This document shows, piece by piece, positions 1 through 8,108 of a stretch of DNA of 64,000 nucleotides. Source of the stretch: Flavimobilis marinus (GTDB taxonomy: Bacteria; Actinomycetota; Actinomycetes; Actinomycetales; Cellulomonadaceae). The stretch spans positions 930,001 through 994,000 of the forward strand of contig NZ_FONZ01000001.1 in assembly GCF_900113055.1 (NCBI RefSeq), read 5' to 3'. Positions within the stretch are counted from its first letter, which is position 1, and every line of letters begins with the position of its first letter. The notes beneath the pieces are model-generated. The model made no database searches and had not been told where the DNA came from. It was given only the letters and a program-made list of their open reading frames with translations. The position numbers were made by a program, and so were the translations under genes.

Positions 1-188
1 AGACCTTCACCATCCGCAAGATCAGCTTCGGCGTCGGCGTCGAGCGCACCTTCCCGATCCACACCCCGGCGATCGAGTCGATCGAGGTCGTCTCTCGCGG
101 TGACGTGCGTCGCGCGAAGCTGTACTACCTGCGCAAGCTCCGCGGCAAGAAGGCCCGCATCAAGGAGAAGCGCGAGCCGAAGGCCTGA
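1..188 (+). CDS. rplS: 50S ribosomal protein L19, 3' part
   Basis: This is the C-terminal 61 residues of ribosomal protein L19, which sits at the 30S-50S interface. The reading frame starts at base 3 and runs into TGA at 186-188. The visible protein carries the conserved segments [33 protein letters not shown] and a lysine/arginine-rich tail. The 5' end lies outside the window. In actinobacteria rplS is normally followed by lepB and rnhB, as here. A strong hairpin follows the stop codon, so it probably ends its transcript. Confidence 0.95.
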   Translation, partial: TFTIRKISFGVGVERTFPIHTPAIESIEVVSRGDVRRAKLYYLRKLRGKKARIKEKREPKA

Positions 189-212
189 GCCTTCTCGCTC
201 CGAACAACGTCC

Positions 213-245
213 ACGGCGGGCGGGTGACGATCACCCGCCCGCCGT
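213..245 (+). terminator. rplS terminator hairpin
   Basis: A perfect 15-bp inverted repeat (213-227 with 231-245) closes on a 3-nt CGA loop, 25 bp after the rplS stop. The following bases are only moderately T-rich, as is usual for terminators in this window. Confidence 0.75.
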
Positions 246-287
246 CGTCGTTCCCGGGCCCTGGCGTGCGCGTCCAGCCACGGGACG

Positions 288-293
288 TATCGT
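288..293 (+). promoter_or_regulatory. -10 box of lepB, leaderless spacing
   Basis: TATCGT followed by exactly 6 nt and GTG at 300. The transcript would start at or next to the start codon. No clear -35 is seen. Confidence 0.5.
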
Positions 294-299
294 GGTCCG

Positions 300-1073
300 G
301 TGGCATGGACGGCAAGTTCTGACGAAGGTGGCGTGGTGGACCCCGAGAGCGACGCTGGCGCCGAGCCGACGCCCGAACCCTCCCGACGCCCCGAGCAGCC
401 GCGCCGCAAGCGCGGCTCCCTCCTGCGCGAGCTCGTCATCATCGTCGTCAGCGCGCTGCTGCTGTCCTGGCTGGTCAAGACGTACCTAGTCCAGCCCTTC
501 TCGATCCCCAGCTCGTCGATGGAGGACACGCTGATCGAGGGCGACCGCGTGCTGGTCTCCAAGCTCGTGCCGCGGTTCGCCGACGTCCGCCGCGGCGACG
601 TCATCGTGTTCAAGGACCCGGGCGGCTGGCTGGGCGAGGACGGTCCCGAGGACGCCGACGGCGTCACGGGCTTCGCGGACGACGCCCTCACCTTCGTCGG
701 GCTCCGTCCCCAGGACGCCGGCGAGCACCTGATCAAGCGTGTCGTCGGGGTCGGGGGCGATCACGTCACGTGCTGCGACGACGAGGGCCGCGTGTCCGTC
801 AACGGCGTGCCGCTCGCCGAGACCTATCTCAAGCCGGGCGTCGCGCCCAGCCAGACGGAGTTCGACACGGTCGTGCCCGAGGACTCCTACTGGGTGATGG
901 GCGACAACCGCCCGCACTCGCACGACTCGCGATACACCGGTGGTCTGCCGGGAGGCGGCTACGTGCCGCTCGACGACGTCGTCGGCGTCGCGTTCGCACG
1001 GGTCTGGCCGGTCGACCGGCTTGCGCTCATGAAGAACCCGGAGGACGTGTTCGCGCCGGTGGGGGAGCCGTGA
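300..1073 (+). CDS. lepB: Signal peptidase I
   Basis: Type I signal peptidase (257 aa, S26), a membrane serine protease that removes signal peptides from exported proteins. An acidic/proline N-terminus of about 40 residues precedes one membrane segment (LVIIVVSALLLSWLV). It is followed by the catalytic serine motif PSSSMEDT, the catalytic lysine in IKRVVGVGGD, and the later box MGDNRPHSHDSR. GTG 300 is chosen because a -10 box lies 6 nt upstream. GTG 333, with GAAGG just before it, is a plausible shorter start (246 aa). The stop overlaps rnhB by 4 bp, indicating translational coupling. Confidence 0.93.
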   Translation: MAWTASSDEGGVVDPESDAGAEPTPEPSRRPEQPRRKRGSLLRELVIIVVSALLLSWLVKTYLVQPFSIPSSSMEDTLIEGDRVLVSKLVPRFADVRRGDVIVFKDPGGWLGEDGPEDADGVTGFADDALTFVGLRPQDAGEHLIKRVVGVGGDHVTCCDDEGRVSVNGVPLAETYLKPGVAPSQTEFDTVVPEDSYWVMGDNRPHSHDSRYTGGLPGGGYVPLDDVVGVAFARVWPVDRLALMKNPEDVFAPVGEP

Positions 1074-1771
1074 CGAAGGCCGACCTGCGCCACGAGCGTG
1101 CTTGGCTCCGGGAGGGGCCGCTGCTCGTGGCGGGCATGGACGAGGTCGGGCGCGGCGCGCTGGCTGGCCCCGTGAGCGTCGGCGTCACGGTCGTGCGGGC
1201 GACGACCCGGCCGTGCCCCGCGGGGCTCACCGACTCCAAGGCGCTGTCCGCGGCGGCACGCGAGCGGTTCGAGGCCCTCGTGCAGACGTGGGCGGTGGCC
1301 TGGGGCGTCGGGCACGCGAGCGCGGCCGAGATCGACGAGGTCGGCATCATCGGGGCGCTGCGGCGCGCCGGCGAGCGCGCGCTGAGCCGCGTCGAGGCCG
1401 CGTGCGGACCGGTCGCGGCGGTGCTGCTGGACGGCTCGCACGACTGGCTCACCCCGCCCGCGCAGGGTGACCTCTTCAGCGCCGCCGACGTCGGGCCGGC
1501 GCGTGCGGTGCGCACCCTCGTCAAGGGCGACCTGCGCTGCGCCTCGGTGGCGGGTGCGAGCGTCCTCGCCAAGTGCGAGCGCGACCGGATCATGACCGCG
1601 CTCGCCGCAGGGCACGAGGCGTACGGCTGGGACCGGAACAAGGGCTACGGAGCCCCGGACCACCTCGAGGCGTTGCGCACGAGCGGCCCGAGCGAGCACC
1701 ACCGCCGGTCGTGGCGGCTCCCCGGGGTCGGTTCGGCACCGGCCTCGGCATGCGAGATGATGGTCCCGTGA
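1070..1771 (+). CDS. rnhB: Ribonuclease HII
   Basis: RNase HII (233 aa) cuts the RNA strand of RNA-DNA hybrids, including single ribonucleotides in DNA. The N-terminal signature MDEVGRGALAGPV holds the first catalytic Asp and Glu. The motifs DSKALS, LLDGSHDWL, KGDLRCASVAGASVLAK and GYGAPDH follow in the family order. The GTG start overlaps the lepB stop (GTGA), and the 3' end overlaps the next gene the same way. A coupled lepB-rnhB-DUF2469 operon is therefore likely. Confidence 0.94.
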   Translation: MTKADLRHERAWLREGPLLVAGMDEVGRGALAGPVSVGVTVVRATTRPCPAGLTDSKALSAAARERFEALVQTWAVAWGVGHASAAEIDEVGIIGALRRAGERALSRVEAACGPVAAVLLDGSHDWLTPPAQGDLFSAADVGPARAVRTLVKGDLRCASVAGASVLAKCERDRIMTALAAGHEAYGWDRNKGYGAPDHLEALRTSGPSEHHRRSWRLPGVGSAPASACEMMVP

Positions 1772-2067
1772 GCGCCGAGGACCTGGAGAACTACGAGACA
1801 GAGATGGAGCTCGCGCTCTATCGCGAGTACCGCGACGTCGTCGGGCTGTTCTCGTACGTCGTCGAGACCGAGCGTCGGTTCTACCTGGCCAACCAGGTCG
1901 ACCTCCAGGTCCGCTCGGCCGCGGGCGAGGTCTACTTCGAGCTGACTCTCGCCGACGCGTGGGTGTGGGACGTGTACCGCTCGGCGCGGTTCGTGAAGTC
2001 CGTGCGCGTCGTGACGTTCAAGGACGTCAACGTCGAGGAGCTCGCGCGCGCCGAGCTCACGCTCTAG
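1768..2067 (+). CDS. DUF2469 conserved actinobacterial protein
   Basis: A 99-residue acidic protein of the DUF2469 family, which is found almost only in actinobacteria next to rnhB and yraN. The start is GTG 1768, overlapping the rnhB stop, because the family N-terminus is SAEDLENYETEMEL. The rest is highly conserved (REYRDVVGLFSYVVETERR, YLANQVDL, VWDVYRSARFVKSVRVVTFKDVN). No transmembrane segment or catalytic motif is evident. The function is unknown; near-invariance suggests an interaction surface. Confidence 0.92.
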   Translation: MSAEDLENYETEMELALYREYRDVVGLFSYVVETERRFYLANQVDLQVRSAAGEVYFELTLADAWVWDVYRSARFVKSVRVVTFKDVNVEELARAELTL

Positions 2068-2175
2068 CCAGCGCCCTCCCCAGCGACGCCTGCGGACGAC
2101 GCTGTCCACAGGTACGCCGGCGCCGCCCGTGCGAGGCGCGCTGGTGCCTCAGGTTGAGACCTGGAGGTGGTGCTC

Positions 2176-2532
2176 ATGCGCGCGAAGGACGCGGTGGGAC
2201 AGTACGGCGAGCGCACGGCGGCGCGGTTCCTGGAGGACTGCGGGTACGCGCTGGTGGCCCGCAACTGGCGAGGGACCGGGGGCGAGCTCGACATCGTCGC
2301 GCTCGACGGCGACGAGGTCGTCGTGGTCGAGGTGAAGACGCGGACGAGCACGGCGTTCGGGCACCCGGCGCAGGCGGTGACGCCGCGCAAGCTTGCCCGG
2401 CTGCGCCGGCTCGCCGGGGAGTGGCTGACCACGTACGAGCCGTACGTCGCGTCGGTGCGGATCGACGTCGTCGCCGTGACGGCGCAGCGTCAGGGACGCG
2501 CCGTCGTCGAGCACCTCGTGGGGGTGTGCTGA
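2176..2532 (+). CDS. YraN family (UPF0102) nuclease-like protein
   Basis: A 118-residue protein of the YraN/UPF0102 family, with a restriction-endonuclease-like fold. Family hallmarks are GQYGERTAARFLEDCGY, WRGTGGELDIVALDG and VVVVEVKTR, where the D-(E/V)VK residues resemble a PD-(D/E)xK active site. The biochemical role is not settled. ATG 2176 is chosen because CTGGAGG lies 8 nt upstream; GTG 2167 would overlap that site. It overlaps yifB by one base, in an order common in actinobacteria. Confidence 0.9.
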   Translation: MRAKDAVGQYGERTAARFLEDCGYALVARNWRGTGGELDIVALDGDEVVVVEVKTRTSTAFGHPAQAVTPRKLARLRRLAGEWLTTYEPYVASVRIDVVAVTAQRQGRAVVEHLVGVC

Positions 2533-4064
2533 TGGGCCTGGGCCGCGCCGGCGCGGTGGCGCTCGTCGGGCTCACGGGGCACGTCGTCCAGGTGGAGGCG
2601 CACCTCGCGGCCTCCGTGCCCGGCTTCACCCTCATCGGCCTCCCGGACGCGGCGCTCAGCGAGTCGCGGGACCGCGTGCGCGCGGCGGTGACGTCGTCCG
2701 GGCTGCGTTGGCCCAACCGCAAGGTGACGGTGAACCTGTCGCCCGCGGCGCTGCCCAAGCAGGGCTCGGGCTTCGACCTGGCGATCGCGGTCGCGGTCCT
2801 CGCGGGTGCGGGACTGGTCGACGCAGCCAGTGCCGCGCGCGCCGTGCACCTGGGCGAGCTGGGCCTCGACGGTCGTGTGCACCCCGTGCGCGGGGTCCTG
2901 CCTGCCGTGGCGGCCGCCGTGGCCGCCGGCGTGGAGCGCGTCGTGGTCGCGGAGGCGGATGCCGCCGAGGCGCGCCTGGTGCGCGGGGCAGACGTCCGCG
3001 GCGTCGCGACCCTCGGCGAGCTCGCCCTCGCGTACGGGGCGCAGATCCCGCCGCCGGCAGTGCTGCCGCCCGTCGCGCGCGGGCCCGTGCGCGCGCCGCG
3101 TGCCGAGACCCCTGACCTGGCGGATGTGCTGGGGCAGGGGCCGGCCCGGCAGGCGCTCGAGGTTGCGGCCGCAGGTGGGCACCACCTGCTCATGGTCGGG
3201 CCGCCGGGCGCGGGCAAGACGATGCTCGCCACGCGCCTGCCCGGGATCCTCCCGGACCTCGGGGAGGACGAGTCCGTCGAGGTCACCGCGCTGCACTCGG
3301 TGGCGGGCACGTTCGACCCGAGCGTCGGGCTGATCCGGCGCCCCCCGTTCGAGGGTCCGCACCACACGGCGACGGCGGCATCGATCGTGGGTGGGGGGTC
3401 GGGCCTGCCGCGGCCGGGTGCGGCCTCCCGGGCGCACCGCGGGGTCCTGTTCCTCGACGAGGCCCCCGAGTTCGCCGGACGCGTGCTGCAGACCCTGCGT
3501 CAGCCGCTCGAGCAGGGCGAGCTCGTCATCCATCGTGCGGGCGGCGCGGCGCGCTACCCCGCGCGGTTCCAGCTCGTCCTGGCGGCGAACCCGTGCCCGT
3601 GCGGACGGGCGTTCGGCAAGGGGCTCGACTGCACGTGCTCCTCGCTCGCCCGACGTCGCTACTTCGCACGGCTCGACGGCCCGCTCCTGGACCGCGTCGA
3701 CCTCCAGGTGGAAGTCGCGCCGGTGCGCCGTGCCGACCTCGCCGACGGCGCTCGGGGCGAGGCGAGCGCCGCGGTGGCCGCACGCGTGCGAGCGGCCAGG
3801 GACGCGCAGACGGAGCGGTACCTCGGCACGGGGTGGGCCACCAACGCGGAGGCGAACGGTGGATGGCTGCGGCGACGCCTGGGGGCGCGGGTCCGCGTGC
3901 TGGGCGATCTCGACCGGGCGCTCGACCGCGGACAGCTGACGCTGCGGGGGGCGGACCGGGTGCTCAAGGTCGCCTGGACGCTCGCGGATCTGGCGGGCCG
4001 CGACGGGCCCGGGGCCGAGGACGTGGCGCGCGCCCTCGCCCTGCGGACGAGGAGCGGCTCGTGA
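2532..4064 (+). CDS. YifB family Mg chelatase-like AAA ATPase
   Basis: A 510-residue ATPase of the YifB/ComM family. An N-terminal Lon-protease-like domain (to about residue 175: VPGFTLIGLPDAALSESRDRVR, LPKQGSGFDLAIA) is followed by an AAA+ domain with Walker A GPPGAGKTM, Walker B LFLDEAPEF and the NPCPCGRAFG box. Relatives such as ComM promote branch migration in natural transformation. Its coupling with dprA (4-bp overlap) fits DNA processing, but competence is not shown by this window. Confidence 0.92.
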   Translation: MGLGRAGAVALVGLTGHVVQVEAHLAASVPGFTLIGLPDAALSESRDRVRAAVTSSGLRWPNRKVTVNLSPAALPKQGSGFDLAIAVAVLAGAGLVDAASAARAVHLGELGLDGRVHPVRGVLPAVAAAVAAGVERVVVAEADAAEARLVRGADVRGVATLGELALAYGAQIPPPAVLPPVARGPVRAPRAETPDLADVLGQGPARQALEVAAAGGHHLLMVGPPGAGKTMLATRLPGILPDLGEDESVEVTALHSVAGTFDPSVGLIRRPPFEGPHHTATAASIVGGGSGLPRPGAASRAHRGVLFLDEAPEFAGRVLQTLRQPLEQGELVIHRAGGAARYPARFQLVLAANPCPCGRAFGKGLDCTCSSLARRRYFARLDGPLLDRVDLQVEVAPVRRADLADGARGEASAAVAARVRAARDAQTERYLGTGWATNAEANGGWLRRRLGARVRVLGDLDRALDRGQLTLRGADRVLKVAWTLADLAGRDGPGAEDVARALALRTRSGS

Positions 4065-5263
4065 CCGGGCTGCGGTTCGACGTCGGTGACGCGGTGCTCG
4101 CCGCCGCCGCGTGGAGCCGCCTTGCCGAGCCCGCCGACGCGGTCGCGGGGGCGCTCGTGCGCACGATCGGGGCCGGGTCGGCGCTGCGCTGGCTGGACGC
4201 CTCCCAGGACCAGGCCGCCCGTGGCGTCGCCGAGCTCGTGGAGCGTGGCGTCGTGGCGCCGGCGGCCGCCCCGGCGCTGGTCCGCGGCGTCGACCGCTGG
4301 CGGCCACGCCTGGCTGTCCTGGACCCCGCGCGGGAGCTGCGCGTCCTGGCCCGGCTCGGCGGGCGAGTGGTCCTGCCGGGGTCGCCGGGGTGGCCGGCGG
4401 GCCTGGACGACCTGGGCGCCGAGGCGCCGTTCTGCCTGTGGGTGCGCGGCAGGTCCGTGGACGCCGGCGGTGCCGCGATCGTCGGTGCCCGGGCGAGCAC
4501 GGAGTACGGCAACCAGGTGGCGTCCGACCTCGCCACGGGACTCGCCGACCGCGGCGTGGTCGTCGTCTCCGGAGGTGCGTACGGCATCGACGCAGCCGCG
4601 CACCGGGGTGCCCTTGCCGCGGGTGGCGCGTCGGTCGCCGTGCTCGCGGGCGGCGTGGACCGGCTCTACCCGGCAGGCAACGCACGGCTCCTCGAGGCGT
4701 TGTGCGACGCGGGCGCGGTGACGAGCGAGGTCCCGCCGGGCTCGGTGCCGTCACGGGTGCGGTTCCTGCAGCGCAACCGGCTGATCGCCGCCCTGACCGT
4801 GGCGACCGTCGTGGTCGAGGCCGCGTGGCGCTCCGGCGCGCTGAGCACGGCGGGTCGAGCCGCGGAGCTGCTGCGTCCGGTGGGAGCGGTGCCCGGCCCC
4901 GTCACGTCCGCCGCCTCGGCCGGCTGCCACCGCCTCCTGCGCGAGCAAGGCGCCGTGTGCGTCACGGACGCCGCCGAGGTGGCCGAGCTCGTGGGCGCCG
5001 CCGGCGAGCACCTTCCGGCTGCGCGCCCCGACGAGCACCGCCCGGGGGACGGGCTCGCGGAGCGGGAGCGGCGCGTCTTCGAGGCTCTCCCGCTGCGGCG
5101 GGGGGCTGGCACCGCAGCCCTTTCGCGGGCGGCCGGGCTGGGCACGCAGGACACGATGGCGGCGGCGGGGACGCTCGAGCTCGCGGGCCTCGCCGTGCGC
5201 GACCTGGACGGGTGGCGACGAGTGAACAACCCTCCGGGGCGAAACGGGTCAGAGGTCAGATGA
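4061..5263 (+). CDS. dprA: DNA processing protein DprA
   Basis: DprA/Smf (400 aa), a Rossmann-fold protein that loads RecA on incoming single-stranded DNA. A roughly 90-residue N-terminal segment precedes the core with GARASTEYGNQVASDLA, VVSGGAYGIDAAAHRGAL, GGVDRLYPAGN and SEVPPGSVPSRVRFLQRNRLIA. The C-terminal 70 residues look like a small winged-helix domain. GTG 4061 overlaps the yifB stop as GTGA. It is the last gene of the rnhB-yraN-yifB-dprA run. Confidence 0.94.
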   Translation: MTGLRFDVGDAVLAAAAWSRLAEPADAVAGALVRTIGAGSALRWLDASQDQAARGVAELVERGVVAPAAAPALVRGVDRWRPRLAVLDPARELRVLARLGGRVVLPGSPGWPAGLDDLGAEAPFCLWVRGRSVDAGGAAIVGARASTEYGNQVASDLATGLADRGVVVVSGGAYGIDAAAHRGALAAGGASVAVLAGGVDRLYPAGNARLLEALCDAGAVTSEVPPGSVPSRVRFLQRNRLIAALTVATVVVEAAWRSGALSTAGRAAELLRPVGAVPGPVTSAASAGCHRLLREQGAVCVTDAAEVAELVGAAGEHLPAARPDEHRPGDGLAERERRVFEALPLRRGAGTAALSRAAGLGTQDTMAAAGTLELAGLAVRDLDGWRRVNNPPGRNGSEVR

Positions 5264-5432
5264 CCCAGTTCTGGCGCGGTTCGGCCGCGGCGTATCAGGT
5301 CGTCCTGGGTGAGGAAGTCGGCTTTGGCCTGCGCTGACGGCGCGATATTTGCGGCGAACGGGGGATAAACCCGACATTGACCTCACCAGGCGCACAAGAT
5401 CGTGCTTGTGAAACGGCTCACGACAGGCCACC

Positions 5433-6374
5433 GTGGTGCCCGTGAGCTCGACATTAGAGGTTCGTGAGACGACGGAGTGGGGTCCCCACCTCGCCGACTT
5501 CGCCGCGCACCTCGACGCCCAGCGCGGGCTGGCGGCACACACCGTCCGGGCCTACCGGTCCGACCTGGAACAGCTGGCCGTGTACGCCGCCGAGCAGGGC
5601 GTGACGAGCGTTGCGGACATCGACCTGACCGTCCTGCGGGGATGGCTGGGGTCGATGACCGAGCGCAACCTGTCGCGGGCCACGATCGCTCGACGCGGCG
5701 CCAGCGCCCGGACCTTCTTCGAGTGGGCGGCGCGCACCGGCCGCGTGGCGAACGACCCCGCCTCGCGGCTCGCGAGCCCCCGGGCCGACCGTTCGTTGCC
5801 GACCGTGCTGGGCGTGGACAGCGCCGCCCGCCTCATGGAGGCGGCGCGCGAGCGCGCCGCGAGCGACAACCCGGCCCACCTGCGTGACTGGGCCGCGGTC
5901 GAGCTCCTGTACGCCACCGGGATCCGCGTGGGCGAGCTCGTCGGAGTCGACGTGCACGACGTCGACCTCGACCAGCGGATGGTCCGTGTGCTGGGCAAGG
6001 GCGCCAAGGAGCGCGTCGTGCCCTTCGGCCAGCCCGCAGGACGGGCTCTCGACGCCTGGCTGACGCGCGGCCGGCACGTGCTCACCTCCCGGCTCACCGA
6101 CGACGCGCTCCTCCTCGGCTCGCGCGGTCAGCGTTGGGGCCAGCGGCAGGTCCGCGAGGTCGTGCACGACCTCGCCCGGCTCGCGGACGTCGAGGACATC
6201 GCCCCGCACGGGCTGCGCCACAGCGCGGCGACCCACCTCCTCGCCGGGGGCTCCGACCTCCGTGGCGTCCAGGAGGTCCTCGGGCACGCGACCCTCGCGA
6301 CCACACAGAAGTACACCCACGTCAGCGCCGAGCGGCTCCGCTCGTCGTACGAGCTCGCGCACCCCCGTGCGTGA
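5433..6374 (+). CDS. xerC: Tyrosine recombinase XerC
   Basis: XerC-type recombinase (313 aa) that resolves chromosome dimers at dif with XerD. An N-terminal SAM-like core-binding domain (DFAAHLDAQRGLAAHTVRAY) precedes the catalytic domain. The catalytic residues are visible: Arg in YATGIRVGELVG, Lys in GKGAKERVVPF, His-x-x-Arg in HGLRHSAATHLL, His in LGHATLATTQ, and Tyr in QKYTHVS. GTG 5433 is followed by GTG 5442, and neither has a strong ribosome binding site. The housekeeping setting argues against a mobile-element integrase. Confidence 0.88.
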   Translation: MVPVSSTLEVRETTEWGPHLADFAAHLDAQRGLAAHTVRAYRSDLEQLAVYAAEQGVTSVADIDLTVLRGWLGSMTERNLSRATIARRGASARTFFEWAARTGRVANDPASRLASPRADRSLPTVLGVDSAARLMEAARERAASDNPAHLRDWAAVELLYATGIRVGELVGVDVHDVDLDQRMVRVLGKGAKERVVPFGQPAGRALDAWLTRGRHVLTSRLTDDALLLGSRGQRWGQRQVREVVHDLARLADVEDIAPHGLRHSAATHLLAGGSDLRGVQEVLGHATLATTQKYTHVSAERLRSSYELAHPRA

Positions 6375-6393
6375 GGCGAGAGAAGGTCTGAGC

Positions 6394-7239
6394 ATGCTGC
6401 CAGCCGCCAGCCCCACCGTCGACCCCGGCCAGGCCTCCGGGTTCCGTCCTCGCCTCGTCACCGACGAGGTCGACGCCGCCGAGCTCGTCCGCGAGGCGTG
6501 GCAGGACTACAAGGCCCACGGCAGCGCCGCGCGTCGCGAGCAGCTCATCCTGCACTACGCGCCGCTCGTGACGATGGTCGCCTCGCGGGTGGCCATGCGC
6601 CTGCCGAGCTCCGTCGAGCATGCGGACCTCGTGTCGTACGGCATGTTCGGGCTGATCGACGCGATCGACAAGTTCGAGATCGACCGCGAGATCAAGTTCG
6701 AGACCTACGCCTCCTCCCGCATCCGCGGGGCGATCATCGACGAGCTCCGCTCGATCGACTGGGTGCCGCGCTCGGTGCGCACCAAGGCACGCGCCATCGA
6801 CCAGGCGTACGCCGAGCTCGAGGGGCACCTGCGCCGGACGCCGACCGACGCCGAGGTCGCCGCGTGGATCGGTATGCCGCTCGCCGAGGTCCGCGCCATC
6901 ACCACCCAGCTGTCCAACGCCAACGTCGTCGCCCTCGACGAGCTGCTCGCCGTCGGCGCCGAGCGCGCGGACACGGTCTCGGCCGTCGACCCGCAGGGCC
7001 CCCGCGAGGTCGACCCCGCCCGCACGTTCGAGGCGAAGGAGACCAAGTACCTCCTCGCCCGTGCGATCGGCCAGCTGGGTGACCGCGAGAAGATGGTGCT
7101 CACGCTCTACTACTTCGAGAACATGACGCTCTCGGAGATCGGCACCGTGCTCGGCGTGACGGAGTCGCGGATCTCCCAGATGCACACCGCGGCCATGGCG
7201 CGGCTGCGCGCCCTGCTGGTCGCGAGCGAGAAGGCCTGA
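6394..7239 (+). CDS. FliA/WhiG family RNA polymerase sigma factor
   Basis: An alternative sigma-28-type factor (281 aa). Region 2 (HYAPLVTMVASRVAMRLP, DLVSYGMFGLIDAIDKFE, ETYASSRIRGAIIDELR), region 3 and region 4.2 (MTLSEIGTVLGVTESRISQM) are intact, with the WVPRSVR box after region 2. AGAAGG lies 7 nt before ATG 6394. The location after dprA/xerC matches whiG in streptomycetes; in motile Micrococcales the orthologue could serve flagellar genes. No anti-sigma gene is adjacent. The gene ends 2 bp from the convergent M23 gene. Confidence 0.9.
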   Translation: MLPAASPTVDPGQASGFRPRLVTDEVDAAELVREAWQDYKAHGSAARREQLILHYAPLVTMVASRVAMRLPSSVEHADLVSYGMFGLIDAIDKFEIDREIKFETYASSRIRGAIIDELRSIDWVPRSVRTKARAIDQAYAELEGHLRRTPTDAEVAAWIGMPLAEVRAITTQLSNANVVALDELLAVGAERADTVSAVDPQGPREVDPARTFEAKETKYLLARAIGQLGDREKMVLTLYYFENMTLSEIGTVLGVTESRISQMHTAAMARLRALLVASEKA

Positions 7240-7241
7240 CC

Positions 7242-7745
7242 TCACGCCCTGAGGGGCAGCAGCACGATCCGCACCTCCGCGAGCAGCAGCGCGGGATCCA
7301 GGTAGTCATCACCCACCCGGACGCCCCAGTGCACGCAGGTGTCCGGCGCGCAGTGGCCGGGGTGCGCTCCCACGTGCCCGACGACGTCCCCCCGCTCGAC
7401 CGAGGTGCCCACCGCGGCTGTCGAGCGCACGGGCTCGAGCGTGCTGCGTGTCCCGTCCGCGTGCGCGACCACGAGCACCGGACGGTCGACGACGACACCC
7501 GCGAACGTCACGAGACCGTCGCGCGGCGCGCGGACGGGGTCGAGCTCTTCCGCCCGCAGATCGAGGCCGCGGTGCCCCGCGAGCCAGCGCTCCGGGGGTC
7601 GGTGGAAGGCGGCGACGACGCGCCCGGGCACCGGGGGAGACCAGGGGCTGTCGGGCGGCGGTGCGCCGTCGGCCGTCGCGAGCAGGGCGAGCGCGAGCGT
7701 GAGCGCTGCGGCGCGCAGGGGTCGGACGGCGGAGGACAGGTGCAC
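7242..7745 (-). CDS. M23 (LytM-like) peptidase, altered HxH
   Basis: A secreted M23-like protein (167 aa) with a short hydrophobic leader (LRAAALTLALALLATADG). The zinc motif HRGLDL is present. The second motif reads DTCVHWG, so the zinc-ligand His is kept but the first His of HxH is Cys. That first His is catalytic in LytM-type enzymes, so activity may be changed or lost. GTG 7745 is selected because the hydrophobic leader starts there and a CAGGCT box lies 6 nt upstream. It diverges from rpsB. Confidence 0.82.
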   Translation of the reverse strand: MHLSSAVRPLRAAALTLALALLATADGAPPPDSPWSPPVPGRVVAAFHRPPERWLAGHRGLDLRAEELDPVRAPRDGLVTFAGVVVDRPVLVVAHADGTRSTLEPVRSTAAVGTSVERGDVVGHVGAHPGHCAPDTCVHWGVRVGDDYLDPALLLAEVRIVLLPLRA

Positions 7746-7751
7746 GAGACG

Positions 7752-7757
7752 AGCCTG
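7752..7757 (-). promoter_or_regulatory. -10 box of the M23 gene
   Basis: CAGGCT on the minus strand, 6 nt before the GTG start. It differs from TANNNT only at the first base. Confidence 0.4.
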
Positions 7758-7862
7758 CGTGGTCGGGGGACACTCGCGTCGCGATCGCGTCGACCTGTGG
7801 GTGCGGCACCGGGTCGGCGGTGCCTGGGGAGGGCGGTGGGAACACCGACCACGCGCGTCCGG

Positions 7863-7868
7863 TAGACT
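7863..7868 (+). promoter_or_regulatory. -10 box of rpsB-tsf
   Basis: TAGACT, about 240 nt before the rpsB ATG. The -35 is not obvious. Chosen as the best actinobacterial -10 match in the region. Confidence 0.45.
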
Positions 7869-8108
7869 CCATGACGCGCTGGCCCTGTGCCAGTGACATC
7901 GCGTGCCCTCACCTCGTGCCTGGGAAGTCGACCAGGGGCAGGTCAGCGCCTGCACAGGTCCGGGTCAGACCCGGCGCCGGCCAAGCAGGGCACCAGGGGG
8001 ACGACCTCGCCGAGGACGTCCCGAGAACCTCAGAGAAGCAAGCGGCCCTCGGGCTGCCCGACACACGCACGGACAGGCTTGCTGCCGCCGTGCCAGAAAG
8101 GTTGTGCC

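Larger units (their letters stand above)
7746..8108 (+). other. Intergenic region with rpsB leader
   Basis: A gene-free stretch of 363 bp between the divergent M23 gene and rpsB. A TAGACT box at 7863-7868 would give a leader of about 235 nt. The leader can form a hairpin at 7998-8022 (GGGACG with CGTCCC, inner CCTC with GAGG). Such a long leader before S2 suggests feedback or attenuation control, but I do not recognise a named RNA motif. Confidence 0.5.

Noticed and set aside
2490-4754. Minus-strand open frame of 754 codons
   Set aside because: Antisense shadow of yifB and dprA, Arg/Pro-rich.
5341-5432. Possible sigma-28 type promoter before xerC (GGGGGATAA)
   Set aside because: The GATAA part resembles the -10 of FliA promoters, but no TAAA-like element lies at the right distance.
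5433-6374. Phage or integron integrase
   Set aside because: The tyrosine recombinase is in a conserved housekeeping order with no attachment site, repeats or cargo nearby.
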